Positions 39,267-49,177 of a stretch of DNA of 64,000 nt are shown in pieces; within the stretch, counting starts at the first letter, position 1, and each line of letters begins with the position of its first letter. The DNA is from Pseudomonas marginalis (GTDB taxonomy: Bacteria > Pseudomonadota > Gammaproteobacteria > Pseudomonadales > Pseudomonadaceae). Under the pieces are notes generated by a model. The model ran no database searches, was not told the origin of the DNA, and saw only the letters and a program-made list of their open reading frames with translations. The translations under genes and the position numbers were made by a program. The stretch lies in contig NZ_JALJWV010000001.1 in NCBI RefSeq assembly GCF_024169655.1, positions 1,183,001 to 1,247,000 of the forward strand, in the 5' to 3' direction.

Positions 39267-41318
39267 TTACTTGATGCGTTGACCCGGCTTGGCGCCGCTG
39301 TCAGGGCTCAGCAGGTAGATTTCTTCACCGCCAGGGCCGGCCGCCATCACCATGCCTTCGGAAATACCGAACTTCATTTTCCGTGGCTTGAGGTTGGCGA
39401 TCATCATGGTCAGGCGACCATTGAGCTTGGACGGGTCTGGATAAGCGCTCTTGATCCCGGAGAACACGTTGCGTTGCTCGTCGCCGATGTCGAGGGTCAG
39501 GCGCAGCAGCTTGTCGGCACCTTCCACGGCTTCGGCCTTGAGGATCAGCGCAACCCGCAGGTCCACGGCGGCAAAGGCGTCGAACTCGATCTCCGGGGAC
39601 AGCGGCTCCTTGACCAGTTCGCCGTTGCCGGCCGGCGTCGATTCGCCGGTGTCTGTCTGGCTGGCGACCAGGTCTTCTTTCGAAGCGTCGCTCATGGCCT
39701 GGACTTTTACCGGATCGATGCGGGTCATCAGCGGCTTGAACTCATTCAACTGATGGTTGCTGAGCAAGGTGGCGTGATCGTTCCAGGTCAGCGGCGCGAC
39801 GTTGAGGAACGCCTCTGCATCCGCAGCCAGCAACGGCAGCACCGGCTTGAGGAAGATCACCAACTGGCGGAACAGGTTGACGCCGGTGGCGCAGATGGCC
39901 TGGACTTCCGCCTGCTTGCCTTCCTGCTTGTTCAGCGACCACGGCGCCTTGTCGGCGATCCACGCGTTGGCGCGGTCGGCCAGGCCCATGATCTCGCGCA
40001 TGGCGCGGGCAAAGTCGCGGGCCTCATAGGCTTCGGCAATGCTTGGCGCGGCGGCCAGGAACGCGTCAGTCAGCTCCGGCGCGGCATTCTCGGCCACCAG
40101 CACACCGGCGTTGCCCTTATGGATGAAACCGGCGCAACGGCTGGCGATGTTGACGACTTTGCCGACGAGGTCCGAGTTGACCTTCTGTACGAAGTCTTCC
40201 AGGTTCAGGTCGAGGTCGTCGACGCCACGGCCCAGCTTGGATGCGTAGTAGTAGCGCAGGTATTCCGGCGACAGGTGATCCAGGTAGGTGCGCGCCTTGA
40301 TAAAGGTGCCACGGGACTTGGACATCTTTTGGCCGTTGACGGTCAGGTAGCCGTGTACGTTGATGCCGGTCGGCTTGCGGTAGCCCGCACCTTCGAGCAT
40401 CGCCGGCCAGAACAAGGCGTGGAAGTTGACGATGTCCTTGCCGATGAAATGGTACAGCTCGGCGGTGGAGTCCTTGCCCCAGAACGCGTCGAAGTCCAGC
40501 TCCGGCGTGCGGTTGCACAGGTTCTTGAAGCTGGCCATGTAGCCGATCGGGGCGTCCAGCCACACATAAAAATACTTGCCCGGCTCGCCTGGAATCTCAA
40601 AGCCGAAATACGGCGCATCGCGGGAGATGTCCCACTGTTGCAGCCCGGCATCCAGCCATTCGGCGATCTTGTTGGCGACGGCATCCTGCAGGGTGCCGCT
40701 GCGCGTCCAGGTTTGCAGCATTTGCTGGAAATCCGGGAGCTTGAAGAAGAAGTGCTGGGAATCCTTGAGCACCGGGGTGGCGCCGGAGATTGCCGACTTC
40801 GGGTCCTTCAGGTCGGTGGGAGCGTAGGTGGCACCGCATTTTTCGCAGTTGTCGCCGTACTGGTCCGCGGTGCCGCATTTCGGGCAGGTGCCCTTGATGA
40901 AGCGGTCGGCCAGGAACATTTTCTTTTCCGGGTCGAAATACTGGGTGATCGAGCGCGTGGCAATGTGCCCGGCATCCTTCAACCGCAGGTAGATCTGGCT
41001 CGACAGCTCACGGTTTTCGTCGGCGTGGGTCGAGTGGAAGTTATCGAAGTCCACCAGGAACTCGGCAAAGTCGGCGCTGTGTTCAGCCTGCACATTGGCG
41101 ATCAGTTGTTCCGGGGTGATGCCTTCCTTTTCGGCGCGCAACATGATGGCCGAACCGTGGGCGTCGTCCGCGCAGACATAGATGCATTGATTGCCGCGAT
41201 GCTTCTGGAAGCGCACCCACATATCGGTCTGGATGTACTCAAGCATATGGCCAAGATGGATCGAACCATTGGCATAGGGCAGGGCGCTGGTGACGAGGAT
41301 CTTGCGTGGCTCGGACAT
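39267..41318 (-). CDS. metG: Methionyl-tRNA synthetase
   Basis: A 683-residue class I synthetase. HIGH-type motif is [11 protein letters not shown] near residue 15, zinc knuckles CPKCG and CEKCG near 145-160, KMSKS near residue 335, and a C-terminal tRNA-binding OB domain (from about 580, [17 protein letters not shown]). Length is typical of the dimeric bacterial enzyme. It is divergent from apbC, as in many gammaproteobacteria. Confidence 0.97.
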   Translation of the reverse strand: MSEPRKILVTSALPYANGSIHLGHMLEYIQTDMWVRFQKHRGNQCIYVCADDAHGSAIMLRAEKEGITPEQLIANVQAEHSADFAEFLVDFDNFHSTHADENRELSSQIYLRLKDAGHIATRSITQYFDPEKKMFLADRFIKGTCPKCGTADQYGDNCEKCGATYAPTDLKDPKSAISGATPVLKDSQHFFFKLPDFQQMLQTWTRSGTLQDAVANKIAEWLDAGLQQWDISRDAPYFGFEIPGEPGKYFYVWLDAPIGYMASFKNLCNRTPELDFDAFWGKDSTAELYHFIGKDIVNFHALFWPAMLEGAGYRKPTGINVHGYLTVNGQKMSKSRGTFIKARTYLDHLSPEYLRYYYASKLGRGVDDLDLNLEDFVQKVNSDLVGKVVNIASRCAGFIHKGNAGVLVAENAAPELTDAFLAAAPSIAEAYEARDFARAMREIMGLADRANAWIADKAPWSLNKQEGKQAEVQAICATGVNLFRQLVIFLKPVLPLLAADAEAFLNVAPLTWNDHATLLSNHQLNEFKPLMTRIDPVKVQAMSDASKEDLVASQTDTGESTPAGNGELVKEPLSPEIEFDAFAAVDLRVALILKAEAVEGADKLLRLTLDIGDEQRNVFSGIKSAYPDPSKLNGRLTMMIANLKPRKMKFGISEGMVMAAGPGGEEIYLLSPDSGAKPGQRIK

Positions 41319-41491
41319 TGGGGCTCGGCTACTTGATGAAACGGAGGTCGGTCACTATAAAGCGCCGGGAAATATATTTCACCCCGTGACGCTGTTTCAG
41401 AATCTTCCCGGCCTGCGAAAGCATGCCGTTAAGCCGCTGGAACGGGTAGGATAGCCGCCTGTTTCAGTCAGTCTTTTTTCGGGAGTAGCCC

Positions 41492-42586
41492 ATGAGCGCC
41501 GTCAATCGCGCAGCGGTGGAAGCCGTTCTTCGCCAATACACCGACCCCTATTTGAACCAGGACCCGGTCAGTGCCGGTTGTGTCCGCGCCATCGAGATCC
41601 AGGGCGACCAGGTGTCGGTCTGGATGGAACTGGGCTATGCCGCCGGTCTGTTCAAGAGCGGCTGGGCGCAGATGCTGCAAATGGCCATCGAAGGCCTCGA
41701 CGGCGTGCGTTCCGCCAAGGTCGACATTCAGTGCGTGATCGCGCCGCACAAGGCCCAGGCGCAGATCCCCGGCCTGGCCAATGTGAAAAATGTGGTGGCC
41801 GTGGCCTCCGGCAAGGGTGGGGTGGGTAAATCCACCACGGCGGCCAACCTGGCGCTGGCGCTGGCGCGCGAAGGCGCTCGCGTGGGGATTCTCGACGCGG
41901 ATATCTACGGCCCAAGCCAGGGCGTGATGTTCGGCATTGCCGAGGGCACTCGCCCGAAAATCAAGGACCAGAAGTGGTTCGTGCCCATCGAGTCGCTGGG
42001 TGTGGAAGTGATGTCGATGGCGTTCCTGACCGACGACAACACACCGATGGTATGGCGTGGGCCGATGGTCTCCGGCGCCTTGCTGCAACTGGTGACCCAG
42101 ACCGCCTGGGGCGATTTGGACTACCTGGTGATCGACATGCCGCCAGGCACCGGTGACATCCAGCTGACCCTGGCACAAAAAGTCCCGGTGGCCGGTGCGG
42201 TGATCGTCACCACCCCCCAGGACCTGGCGTTGCTGGACGCGAAGAAAGGCGTGGAAATGTTCCGCAAGGTCAACATTCCAGTGCTGGGCGTCGTGGAAAA
42301 CATGGCGGTACACATCTGCTCCAACTGCGGCCACGCCGAGCATCTGTTCGGCGAGGGGGGCGGCGAGAAACTGGCCACTCAGTACGGCGTCGAGTTGCTC
42401 GCCTCGCTGCCGCTGGCAATGGTGATTCGTGAACAGGCCGATGGCGGCAAACCGACGGTGGCGGCCGAGCCCGACGGCCAGATCGCCATGGTTTATCAGG
42501 AGCTGGCGCGTCACGTGGGCGCGCGGATTGTGCTGCAGGAAGCGGCTGCTCCGGCCATGCCGACGATTACAGTCAGCGACGACTGA
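41492..42586 (+). CDS. apbC: Iron-sulfur cluster carrier ApbC/Mrp
   Basis: A 364-residue Mrp/NBP35 P-loop ATPase. An N-terminal DUF59/MIP18-like domain (1-90) precedes the deviant Walker A GKGGVGKST (near residue 108); VIDMPPGTGD is the Walker B region and CSNCG (near 275) the cluster-binding CxxC. It delivers [4Fe-4S] clusters to apoproteins. Divergent from metG; followed by a terminator. Confidence 0.95.
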   Translation: MSAVNRAAVEAVLRQYTDPYLNQDPVSAGCVRAIEIQGDQVSVWMELGYAAGLFKSGWAQMLQMAIEGLDGVRSAKVDIQCVIAPHKAQAQIPGLANVKNVVAVASGKGGVGKSTTAANLALALAREGARVGILDADIYGPSQGVMFGIAEGTRPKIKDQKWFVPIESLGVEVMSMAFLTDDNTPMVWRGPMVSGALLQLVTQTAWGDLDYLVIDMPPGTGDIQLTLAQKVPVAGAVIVTTPQDLALLDAKKGVEMFRKVNIPVLGVVENMAVHICSNCGHAEHLFGEGGGEKLATQYGVELLASLPLAMVIREQADGGKPTVAAEPDGQIAMVYQELARHVGARIVLQEAAAPAMPTITVSDD

Positions 42587-42602
42587 GCCAGTCGTAGGAA
42601 AC

Positions 42603-42628
42603 AAGCCTCGAATTTGTCGGGGCTTTTT
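42603..42628 (+). terminator. Terminator after apbC
   Basis: Hairpin AAGCCTCG-AATTTGT-CGGGGCTT then TTTCT. Confidence 0.8.
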
Positions 42629-42681
42629 CTTGTCCGCAGAACGGCCAGGCATTGCTTGCTGCGCTCTTACACAGTTGCTCG

Positions 42682-42699
42682 TGTAAGCATTTGCTTACT
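42682..42699 (+). promoter_or_regulatory. GacA upstream activating sequence of rsmZ
   Basis: TGTAAG-CATTTG-CTTACT matches the GacA box TGTAAG-N6-CTTACA with one mismatch at the last base. It lies about 180 bases upstream of the predicted rsmZ start, the known spacing for Rsm sRNA genes. Confidence 0.85.
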
Positions 42700-42871
42700 T
42701 TCACGTAAGTGTTTGGTTTTTTTAGCGCTGCCGGACGTCTCGAATTGTCTGGCTATATTTCTAATCAATTGAAATATAACAATTATTTATTGGCTTTCGA
42801 GCGCGATTGCGGCGCAGGCGGCGGTTTGGATTGCGTTGTACTTCCCTGGGAACTGGCTACTATCTGCCCTG

Positions 42872-43006
42872 TGTCCACGGATTGACACAGCCATCAAGGA
42901 ACGATGGTTTGAAGGAACGTCGCAGGATGCGATTCATCAGGATGATGAAAAAGGAATACAGGGACTAGGGAAAAAATGTGGGCGGGTCATACCGCCCCTT
43001 TTTTTG
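42872..43006 (+). ncRNA. rsmZ: Gac/Rsm regulatory sRNA RsmZ
   Basis: A roughly 135-base RNA between a GacA box and a Rho-independent terminator (GGGCGGGTCATACCGCCCC then TTTTTTT). It carries many GGA motifs exposed in predicted loops (CAAGGAACG, GAAGGAACG, CAGGATGCG, CAGGATGATG, AAAGGAATAC, CAGGGAC, TAGGGAA) that titrate RsmA/RsmE. The 5' end TGTCCACGGATTGACACAGCC resembles known RsmZ. Position next to fdxA is conserved in Pseudomonas. Exact ends are estimated; a -10-like TACTATCT lies about 12 bases before the proposed start. It would relieve Rsm repression of secondary metabolism and biofilm mRNAs under GacS/GacA control. Confidence 0.9.
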
Positions 43007-43039
43007 CCTGCAGAAAAGTAAAATGCCTGCCCCATAACG

Positions 43040-43066
43040 CAAAAAAGGCCCACAAAGGGCCTTTTT
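43040..43066 (-). terminator. Terminator after fdxA
   Basis: AAAAAGGCCC-ACAAA-GGGCCTTTTT: symmetrical, able to stop fdxA transcripts and any read-through from rsmZ. Confidence 0.85.
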
Positions 43067-43083
43067 ATTGGACAGCGGCGCTG

Positions 43084-43407
43084 TCAGCGCTCGAGATCTT
43101 TGATCTTGCCTTTCACACCGTCCCACTCTTCCGCATCCGGCAGCGACTCTTTCTTCTCCGTGATGTTCGGCCAGATTTCCGCCAGTTCGACGTTCAACTG
43201 GATAAATTCCTGCATATCTTCCGGGACCTCGTCCTCGGAGAAAATAGCGACGGCCGGGCATTCAGGTTCACACAGGGCGCAGTCAATGCACTCGTCCGGG
43301 TGGATGACCAGGAAATTCGGGCCTTCGTAGAAGCAGTCCACCGGACAGACTTCTACGCAGTCGGTGTATTTGCACTTGATGCAGTTGTCGGTGACGACGA
43401 AGGTCAT
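43084..43407 (-). CDS. fdxA: Seven-iron ferredoxin FdxA
   Basis: A 107-residue ferredoxin I-type protein with one [3Fe-4S] and one [4Fe-4S] cluster: [18 protein letters not shown] (residues 9-26) and [12 protein letters not shown] (near 40-51). The C-terminal half is the usual ferredoxin I extension ([16 protein letters not shown]). Cytoplasmic electron carrier. It sits between rsmZ and mutS as in other pseudomonads, transcribed on the minus strand. Confidence 0.96.
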   Translation of the reverse strand: MTFVVTDNCIKCKYTDCVEVCPVDCFYEGPNFLVIHPDECIDCALCEPECPAVAIFSEDEVPEDMQEFIQLNVELAEIWPNITEKKESLPDAEEWDGVKGKIKDLER

Positions 43408-43550
43408 TTCTAATTTTCTCCTCAGGCGGCGGCAGCGAAACCCCTTATGGTGGGGCCCGCGAGGTTTGAGAGCGATAGTCTGCGGACCAGGCTAAAAAGC
43501 CCGCAGCATCCCAAACCGCGCGAGATAATATCAGCTTGCAAGCGTCTGCG

Positions 43551-46142
43551 TTAGATCCGTGTCTTCAGTGTATAGAGCATTTCCAGCGCTTTTCGCGGTG
43601 TCAAGTCGTCCAGGTCAAGTTTTGCCAACTCATCCAGCACCGGATGGGGCAGGCTGGCGAACATATCGCTCTGGTGTGGCGCGCTGGATTTGCTGCTGGC
43701 CTTCTTCGGGCTGGCGACCACGGTTTCGTGGGGCAGGGCGGTGGCTTCCAGGCGACTGAGGTGCTCGCGGGCGCGGGTGATCACGTCGTTCGGCACACCG
43801 GCCAACTGCGCCACGGCCAGGCCGTAACTCTGGCTGGCCGGCCCTGGCAACACATGGTGCAGGAACACGATGCGCTCGTTGTGCTCGGTGGCATTGAGAT
43901 GCACGTTGGCCACCAGCGGCTCGCTTTCCGGCAGCACGGTCAGTTCGAAGTAGTGGGTGGCGAACAGCGTATAGGCGCGCAGATGCGCCAGGCGCTCGGC
44001 CGCCGCCCAGGCCAGGGACAGGCCGTCGAAGGTGCTGGTGCCGCGGCCCACTTCGTCCATCAGCACCAGGCTGCGCTCGGTGGCGTTGTGCAGGATGTTC
44101 GCGGTTTCGCTCATCTCCACCATAAAGGTCGACCGGCCACCGGCGAGGTCATCGCTGGAACCGATCCGCGTGAAGATGCGATCCACCAGGGACAGCTCAC
44201 AACTGGTCGCCGGTACGAAGCTGCCAATATGTGCCAGCAACACGATAAGCGCGGTCTGGCGCATGTAGGTGGATTTACCGCCCATATTCGGACCGGTGAT
44301 CACCAACATGCGGGTATCGTCGTCCAGCGACAGGTCGTTGGCGACGAACGGCGTAGTCAATACCTGCTCCACCACCGGGTGGCGACCCTGAACGATGCGC
44401 ATGCACGGCTCGCTGACAAACCTCGGGCAGTTCAAGTCAAGGTTCAGCGCACGCTCGGCCAGGTTGCTCAGCACATCCAGCTCCGCCAGTGCGGCGGCGG
44501 TGTCTTGCAACGGCGCCAAGCGGCCGATCAAATCTTCGAGCAGCGCTTCATACAGCATCTTTTCCCGCGCCAAGGCGCGGCTCTTGGCCGACAGCGCCTT
44601 ATCTTCGAACGCTTTCAGCTCGGGGGTGATGAAGCGCTCGGCACCTTTTAGGGTTTGACGACGTTGATAGTCGATGGGCGCCTGCTCGGCCTGCTTGCTC
44701 GGCAACTCGATAAAGTAGCCATGCACGCGGTTGTAACCGACCTTCAGGTTGGCCAGGCCGGTGCGCGCTTTTTCGCGGGCTTCCAGGTCAATCAGGAACT
44801 GCCCGGCGTTCTCGCTCAGGGACTGCAGTTCATCCAGTTCGCTGTCGTAGCCAGTCTTGAGCACGCCGCCGTCACGGATGATCGCCGGCGGGTTGTCGAT
44901 GATGGCTTTTTCCAGCAGCGCCGCCAGGTCCGGGTAGGTGCCGGCAGTTACTGCGAGTTGTTGCAGGTGTGGTGTGTCCAGTTCGGTCATCGCCACTTGC
45001 AGTTGCGGCAGGGCGCTCAAGGCATCACGCAGACGCGCCAAGTCACGGGGCCGCGCGTTGCGCAGGCCAATCCGCGCCAGGATGCGCTCGATATCGCCGA
45101 TTTCTTTCAACTGCGGCTGCAGCTTTTCGAAGCGATAGCCGTCCAGCAGGCAGGTAATCGACGTCTGCCGCGCTTGCAACACCGTCAAATCCCGCAGCGG
45201 ACGGTTCAGCCAACGGGTCAGCAAGCGGCTGCCCATGGCGGTCTGGCAACGGTCCACCACCGATTGCAGAGTGTTGTCGCGCCCGCCGGCCAGGTTGGTG
45301 TCCAGTTCCAGGTTGCGACGGGTGGCACCATCGAGCACGACGGTGTCGTCCAGGCGCTCATGGCGCAGGCTGCGCAAGTGCGGCAGGGCGGTGCGCTGGG
45401 TTTCCTTGGCATAGCTGAGCAGGCAACCGGCGGCGCCGATGGCCAGGGTCAGGGTCTCGCAACCGAAGCCCTTGAGGTCCTGCACGGAGAACTGCTGGCA
45501 CAGGCTTTTCAGCGCCGAATCACGTTCGAAATCCCACGGTGCGCGACGCTTGGTCCCACGACGACGTTCCGCCGGCAGGTCCTTTGGCCAATCATCCGGG
45601 ATCATCAGCTCCACCGGATTGATACGCTCCAGCTCCGCCAGCAGGTTCTCCCAGCCTTTGGTCTCCAACACGCTGAAGTTGCCGCTGGTGATATCCAGTA
45701 CCGCCAGGCCGAACAGCCGCTCATCGCCGAGCACCGCAGCGATCAGGTTATCGCGCCGCTCATCCAGCAGCGCCTCATCACTCACCGTCCCCGGCGTAAT
45801 AATGCGCACCACCTGACGCTCCACCGGCCCCTTGCTGGTGGCCGGGTCGCCGATCTGCTCACAGATCACCACCGACTCGCCCAGCTTCACCAGCTTGACA
45901 AGGTAGCCTTCCAACGAATGGTAAGGAATCCCACACATCGGAATCGACTGCCCCGCCGACTGCCCACGCGCGGTCAGGGTGATGTCCAGCAACTTGGCGG
46001 CCTTCTTCGCGTCTTCGTAGAAGATCTCGTAGAAATCGCCCATGCGATAGAACATCAACTGATCAGGGTGCTGGTTTTTCAGGCGCCAGTACTGCTGCAT
46101 CATTGGGGTGTGGCTGGACAGATCGGAAGTGGTTTTACTCAT
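43551..46142 (-). CDS. mutS: DNA mismatch repair protein MutS
   Basis: An 863-residue MutS. The N-terminal mismatch-binding domain has the Phe-x-Glu motif ([13 protein letters not shown], near residue 35). The ATPase has Walker [14 protein letters not shown] (about 612-624), the STF motif [10 protein letters not shown] and Walker [20 protein letters not shown] at 46142 is chosen over a 40-codon upstream extension, which overlaps the intergenic promoter region and is not conserved in the family. It marks the left border of the tailocin insertion site. Confidence 0.97.
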   Translation of the reverse strand: MSKTTSDLSSHTPMMQQYWRLKNQHPDQLMFYRMGDFYEIFYEDAKKAAKLLDITLTARGQSAGQSIPMCGIPYHSLEGYLVKLVKLGESVVICEQIGDPATSKGPVERQVVRIITPGTVSDEALLDERRDNLIAAVLGDERLFGLAVLDITSGNFSVLETKGWENLLAELERINPVELMIPDDWPKDLPAERRRGTKRRAPWDFERDSALKSLCQQFSVQDLKGFGCETLTLAIGAAGCLLSYAKETQRTALPHLRSLRHERLDDTVVLDGATRRNLELDTNLAGGRDNTLQSVVDRCQTAMGSRLLTRWLNRPLRDLTVLQARQTSITCLLDGYRFEKLQPQLKEIGDIERILARIGLRNARPRDLARLRDALSALPQLQVAMTELDTPHLQQLAVTAGTYPDLAALLEKAIIDNPPAIIRDGGVLKTGYDSELDELQSLSENAGQFLIDLEAREKARTGLANLKVGYNRVHGYFIELPSKQAEQAPIDYQRRQTLKGAERFITPELKAFEDKALSAKSRALAREKMLYEALLEDLIGRLAPLQDTAAALAELDVLSNLAERALNLDLNCPRFVSEPCMRIVQGRHPVVEQVLTTPFVANDLSLDDDTRMLVITGPNMGGKSTYMRQTALIVLLAHIGSFVPATSCELSLVDRIFTRIGSSDDLAGGRSTFMVEMSETANILHNATERSLVLMDEVGRGTSTFDGLSLAWAAAERLAHLRAYTLFATHYFELTVLPESEPLVANVHLNATEHNERIVFLHHVLPGPASQSYGLAVAQLAGVPNDVITRAREHLSRLEATALPHETVVASPKKASSKSSAPHQSDMFASLPHPVLDELAKLDLDDLTPRKALEMLYTLKTRI

Positions 46143-46272
46143 CAGATAATTAGCGAATTCGTTAAAAGAAGTGGGGCAAAGGTGGGGCACTCGGCCCAGC
46201 TGATTTTGCGATGGCGGCAAGGTTAACACGCGAGGTCGACCGTTCGCAGGCCCGCTCAAAAGTCACGAAAAA

Positions 46273-46307
46273 TGCATAAAAATGCATACTCAATGCAAAT
46301 TAGCATT
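46273..46307. promoter_or_regulatory. Operator upstream of the tailocin repressor gene
   Basis: TGCAT at 46273 and 46283 and the inverted repeat AATGC (46292) ... GCATT (46303). The same TGCAT words recur as three TGCAT-N3-TGCAT units downstream of the repressor gene, so both probably bind the repressor. Confidence 0.65.
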
Positions 46308-46342
46308 TGCCAAGCCTGAAATCTGTCGTCACTATCCGCTTT

Positions 46343-47077
46343 ATGCAAAAACGCAACGTTTCTATCGTCTTAAGAGAGCTGCTGGACCGCGACCGGATCT
46401 CCCCCACGGAGCTTCACCGGCGTACCGGCGTGCCTCAATCCACGCTGTCCCGGATACTCAGCAGCAAGATCGTTGACCCCTCGGACAAGCACATCTCCCG
46501 CATCGCCGAGTACTTCCGCGTCAGCACCGACCAACTGCGCGGGCGCGCGGCGGTGGGCGTTTCGCGGGATGATGGGCGCGACCCGACGCATTCGGAACTC
46601 AAGGACATAAGCCTGTGGGATGACGACACCCCCGTGAATGACGACGAGGTGTCGATCCCCTTTTTGCGTGAGGTTGAATTGGCTGCTGGATCAGGAAGAT
46701 TCGTCATCGAGGAAAGCGAAAAGGCCAGCCTGCGGTTCGGCAAGCGCAGCCTGCGGCATAACGGCGTGCAGTTCGACCAGGCCAAGTGCGTGACGGTGCG
46801 CGGCAACAGCATGTTGCCCGTGCTGCGTGATGGCGCGACGGTGGGGGTGAATGCGGGCAAGAGCGCGATTGGCGACATCGTCGATGGCGACTTGTACGCC
46901 ATCAATCACAATGGCCAGTTGCGGGTCAAACAGCTCTATCGCTTGCCTTCCGGGATTCGCCTGCGCAGTTTCAACCGCGATGAACACCCGGACGAGGACT
47001 ACAGCTTCCAGGACATCCAGGATGAACAGATCAGCATCCTCGGTCATGTCTTCTGGTGGGGCATGTACGCCCGTTAA
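46343..47077 (+). CDS. prtR: PrtR/LexA-like self-cleaving repressor of the tailocin
   Basis: A 244-residue XRE-S24 repressor. The N-terminal HTH (PTELHRRTGVPQSTLSRILSSK, residues about 20-42) precedes a linker and a peptidase S24 domain: cleavage-site-like ELAAGSGRF near 115, catalytic Ser in RGNSMLPVL near 160, catalytic Lys in RVKQLYRL near 200. Activated RecA should trigger self-cleavage, linking the tailocin to DNA damage; recA lies at the other end of the island. ATG at 46343 (MQKRNV) is chosen because the HTH then has normal spacing; an upstream in-frame ATG overlaps the operator. The prtR symbol is by analogy. Confidence 0.85.
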   Translation: MQKRNVSIVLRELLDRDRISPTELHRRTGVPQSTLSRILSSKIVDPSDKHISRIAEYFRVSTDQLRGRAAVGVSRDDGRDPTHSELKDISLWDDDTPVNDDEVSIPFLREVELAAGSGRFVIEESEKASLRFGKRSLRHNGVQFDQAKCVTVRGNSMLPVLRDGATVGVNAGKSAIGDIVDGDLYAINHNGQLRVKQLYRLPSGIRLRSFNRDEHPDEDYSFQDIQDEQISILGHVFWWGMYAR

Positions 47078-47095
47078 CCTTCTCTCGTAAGACAA

Positions 47096-47123
47096 AGCCC
47101 GCCAATGAGCGGGCTTTTTTTCG
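47096..47123 (+). terminator. Terminator after the repressor gene
   Basis: Hairpin AAGCCCGC-CAATGA-GCGGGCTT then TTTTTT, 19 bases past the stop codon. Confidence 0.88.
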
Positions 47124-47165
47124 TCTGTTGAAAGGCATCAAACCCTTTGCTAGCAAGGCTCTAAA

Positions 47166-47232
47166 TGCATCAGTGCATTTGCATACTGAAAATAAATGCA
47201 TTTATGCATTGACTGTATATGCATACATGCAT
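47166..47232 (+). promoter_or_regulatory. Three-unit operator of the tailocin structural operon
   Basis: Three TGCAT-N3-TGCAT units start at 47166, 47197 and 47220. The third overlaps CTGTATATGCATACAT (47213-47228), one base away from a LexA box (CTGT-N8-ACAG). AT-rich surroundings suit a promoter. Confidence 0.65.
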
Positions 47233-47600
47233 ATTCTTTGTCTCAAGCCAGCCAACAAGGCCTGGTGGAGGCGGCAAGGATGCTGCCAAGGACGACAAGG
47301 AAGGCACGCAACATCGGCACGGACGCCATCGAAGCGATGGCAGGGATGCCAAGCAACACCGGCAAGGATGCCGACGCTCTTTAGTTTCACCGTTTTACAA
47401 GAACAGGCAGCGATGAACCGGCCTTAACGGTTCAGAGGGTTGGCAACTGACCCGGGTGTGCAGCGTAAAGCACCAGAAGCAGTTATCCGGCAGACAGGGA
47501 TCGTGGTCGGAAAAACATTGAGGAAAGATCCGTACCGCGCCAGTAGCGCCGAAAGATCGAGGACCGCATTACTGAAAAGCCCGGTCAGCCGGGCTTTTTG
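47233..47600 (+). other. Untranslated or uncertain leader with intrinsic terminator
   Basis: A 370-base stretch between the operator and a perfect hairpin AAAAGCCCGG-TCA-GCCGGGCTTTTT (47575-47600). It has seven A-N-GGA words (47276, 47288, 47297, 47319, 47342, 47364, 47496). Two short overlapping frames (47196-47384 and 47219-47416) exist, neither with a convincing start or domain. It may be a leader RNA or an sRNA; whether it is translated is open. Confidence 0.5.
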
Positions 47601-47672
47601 GAATGCCTACCTATAAATGGATTTACCCGAACACCGGCATTCTGCCGGCATTGCTCAGCCAGGAGGCGTGAC

Positions 47673-48017
47673 ATGACAAACGAGCAGCAAGCGTTAGCGG
47701 AAATGCCTATCTGGCTGGTGATCGTACTGGCGCTGATCGGCGGAGTTTCCGGCGAAATGTGGCGCGCCGACAAGGAGGGCGCCCGTGGTTGGTCGCTGAT
47801 CCGGCGCCTGGCGCTGCGGTCTGGGGCGTGCATGGTCTGCGGGGTCTCGGCGTTGATGCTGTTGTACGCCGCCGGTATGTCGATCTGGACCGCCGGCGCC
47901 CTCGGTTGCCTGACCGCCATGGCCGGTGCGGACGTCGCCATCGGCCTTTATGAACGTTGGGCGGCCAAGCGCATTGGCGTCGACGAGGCCCCGCCCTCCC
48001 GCCCGGATCAGCAGTAA
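47673..48017 (+). CDS. Tailocin holin
   Basis: A 114-residue protein with three predicted membrane helices (about 12-28, 50-72, 74-94) and a charged C-terminus, the profile of phage holins found at the start of pseudomonad tailocin clusters. It would open the inner membrane so that the GH19 endolysin (which has no signal peptide) reaches the wall. A strong Shine-Dalgarno (AGGAGG) precedes the ATG. Confidence 0.8.
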   Translation: MTNEQQALAEMPIWLVIVLALIGGVSGEMWRADKEGARGWSLIRRLALRSGACMVCGVSALMLLYAAGMSIWTAGALGCLTAMAGADVAIGLYERWAAKRIGVDEAPPSRPDQQ

Positions 48018-48037
48018 CCGCTGCAAGGACGCGACTG

Positions 48038-48553
48038 ATGACATCTATCGAAAAACCTTCCCAACTGCCCATCGCAATTGGTGAAGCGCTCAAGGGCGCC
48101 TTCCCACAATTGCGTGTGGGCAATCACCAGGACTTCCAGGGCGCCGGGGATAAAACCGGCGTGCTGATTACTGTGGAACGCAACGGCCCCGGCGTTCGAT
48201 CCCTTGAAGGGCGTAAGGCCCATGCACTGTCGGTGTCACTCATGGCCAGGGTTGCCAGTGGTTCGGCGCCTTACGACGCCTGCGACCTGGCCAGCCAATT
48301 GATGGATTTGGCCCTCGATAATCGCTGGGGCCTGCCGGCGGATCAGTGCGACCTGCCAACCGCCATCGTCGCGGCGCCGACCCTACAGGGCAGTGCCGAA
48401 ACGGACTACGACACCTGGACAGTGTCCTTCACCCAAAACATCTACCTCGGCCCGCCGTTACTCGAAGATCCCACCGGAAAACCTCTGTTTGCCTGCACGT
48501 GGGAAGTCTCGAGTATCGACGATCCTGAGCAATACCGACCCTTGCAGGAGTAG
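48038..48553 (+). CDS. Tailocin protein, possible tail completion/terminator
   Basis: A 171-residue soluble protein without a domain I can name with certainty. Its position ahead of the baseplate genes and its alpha/beta content with a DYDTWTVSFTQNIYLG strand segment recall small tail-terminator proteins of Mu/P2-like phages. ATG at 48038 follows CAAGGACG by 10 bases. It ends three bases before the spike gene. Confidence 0.6.
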   Translation: MTSIEKPSQLPIAIGEALKGAFPQLRVGNHQDFQGAGDKTGVLITVERNGPGVRSLEGRKAHALSVSLMARVASGSAPYDACDLASQLMDLALDNRWGLPADQCDLPTAIVAAPTLQGSAETDYDTWTVSFTQNIYLGPPLLEDPTGKPLFACTWEVSSIDDPEQYRPLQE

Positions 48554-48556
48554 TCC

Positions 48557-49168
48557 ATGTTCGATGCGCTGTTACGCATGCAACTGGGACCGATCGTCGA
48601 GCGCCTGGCGGAAATGGAGGCCCAGCTCGAAGATCTGTACCGCCGCGCTGAAAGCTACTGTCGGATCGGCATCTGCCAGCAGGTCGACGCCGCCAGCAAT
48701 ACCTGCACCGTCAGCCACGGTGATTTGCTCACTCCAGCGATTCGTTTTTTCAACCCCAGTGCGGGGGCGCAGACTGAAACGCGGATTCCGTCAGTGGGCG
48801 AACAATGCTTGCTGCTCAACTATGGCGGCGGGGAAGGCGCTGCGCAGTCGGTGGCGCTTTTCGGGCTCAACAGTAGTCTGTTTCCGCCGGTCTCCAGCGT
48901 TGCGTCGTTGACCCGGCGCCGCCATCAGGACGGCACACAAAGTGACTATGACGACGTCAGCCACACGTTCAACTGGACCAACGGACCCACTGTCTTCGGC
49001 GGCTCCCGCGAACAGATCGAAGCGAAGATCGGCGCCGCCACGCTGCGGCTGACCGCCAACCACATCAGCTTGCAACTCGGCGCCGTCGGCCTGCTATTGG
49101 ATGCTGGCGGCGTGCATTTGAGCGGCCCGCTGGTGGATCACCAGGGCCGCGTGATCAGCACCGCATAA
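48557..49168 (+). CDS. Baseplate spike/assembly protein V
   Basis: A 203-residue P2 gpV-like protein. An N-terminal OB-type domain (about 40-110: VDAASNTCTVSHGDLLTPAIRFF) is followed by a repetitive beta region (AATLRLTANHISLQLGAVGLLLDAGGVHLSG) that forms the triple-helical membrane-piercing spike. There is no PAAR or His-rich iron tip visible at the end. Confidence 0.85.
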   Translation: MFDALLRMQLGPIVERLAEMEAQLEDLYRRAESYCRIGICQQVDAASNTCTVSHGDLLTPAIRFFNPSAGAQTETRIPSVGEQCLLLNYGGGEGAAQSVALFGLNSSLFPPVSSVASLTRRRHQDGTQSDYDDVSHTFNWTNGPTVFGGSREQIEAKIGAATLRLTANHISLQLGAVGLLLDAGGVHLSGPLVDHQGRVISTA

Positions 49169-49177
49169 GGATTTGCC

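Noticed and set aside
42836..43021. 61-codon frame near fdxA
   Set aside because: It overlaps rsmZ; the RNA evidence (GacA box, GGA motifs, terminator) is much stronger.
44655..46226. Plus-strand frame of 523 codons
   Set aside because: Antisense shadow of mutS.
47196..47416. Two overlapping short frames after the tailocin operator
   Set aside because: Both start within the operator, neither has a ribosome binding site or recognisable domain; an RNA leader fits as well.
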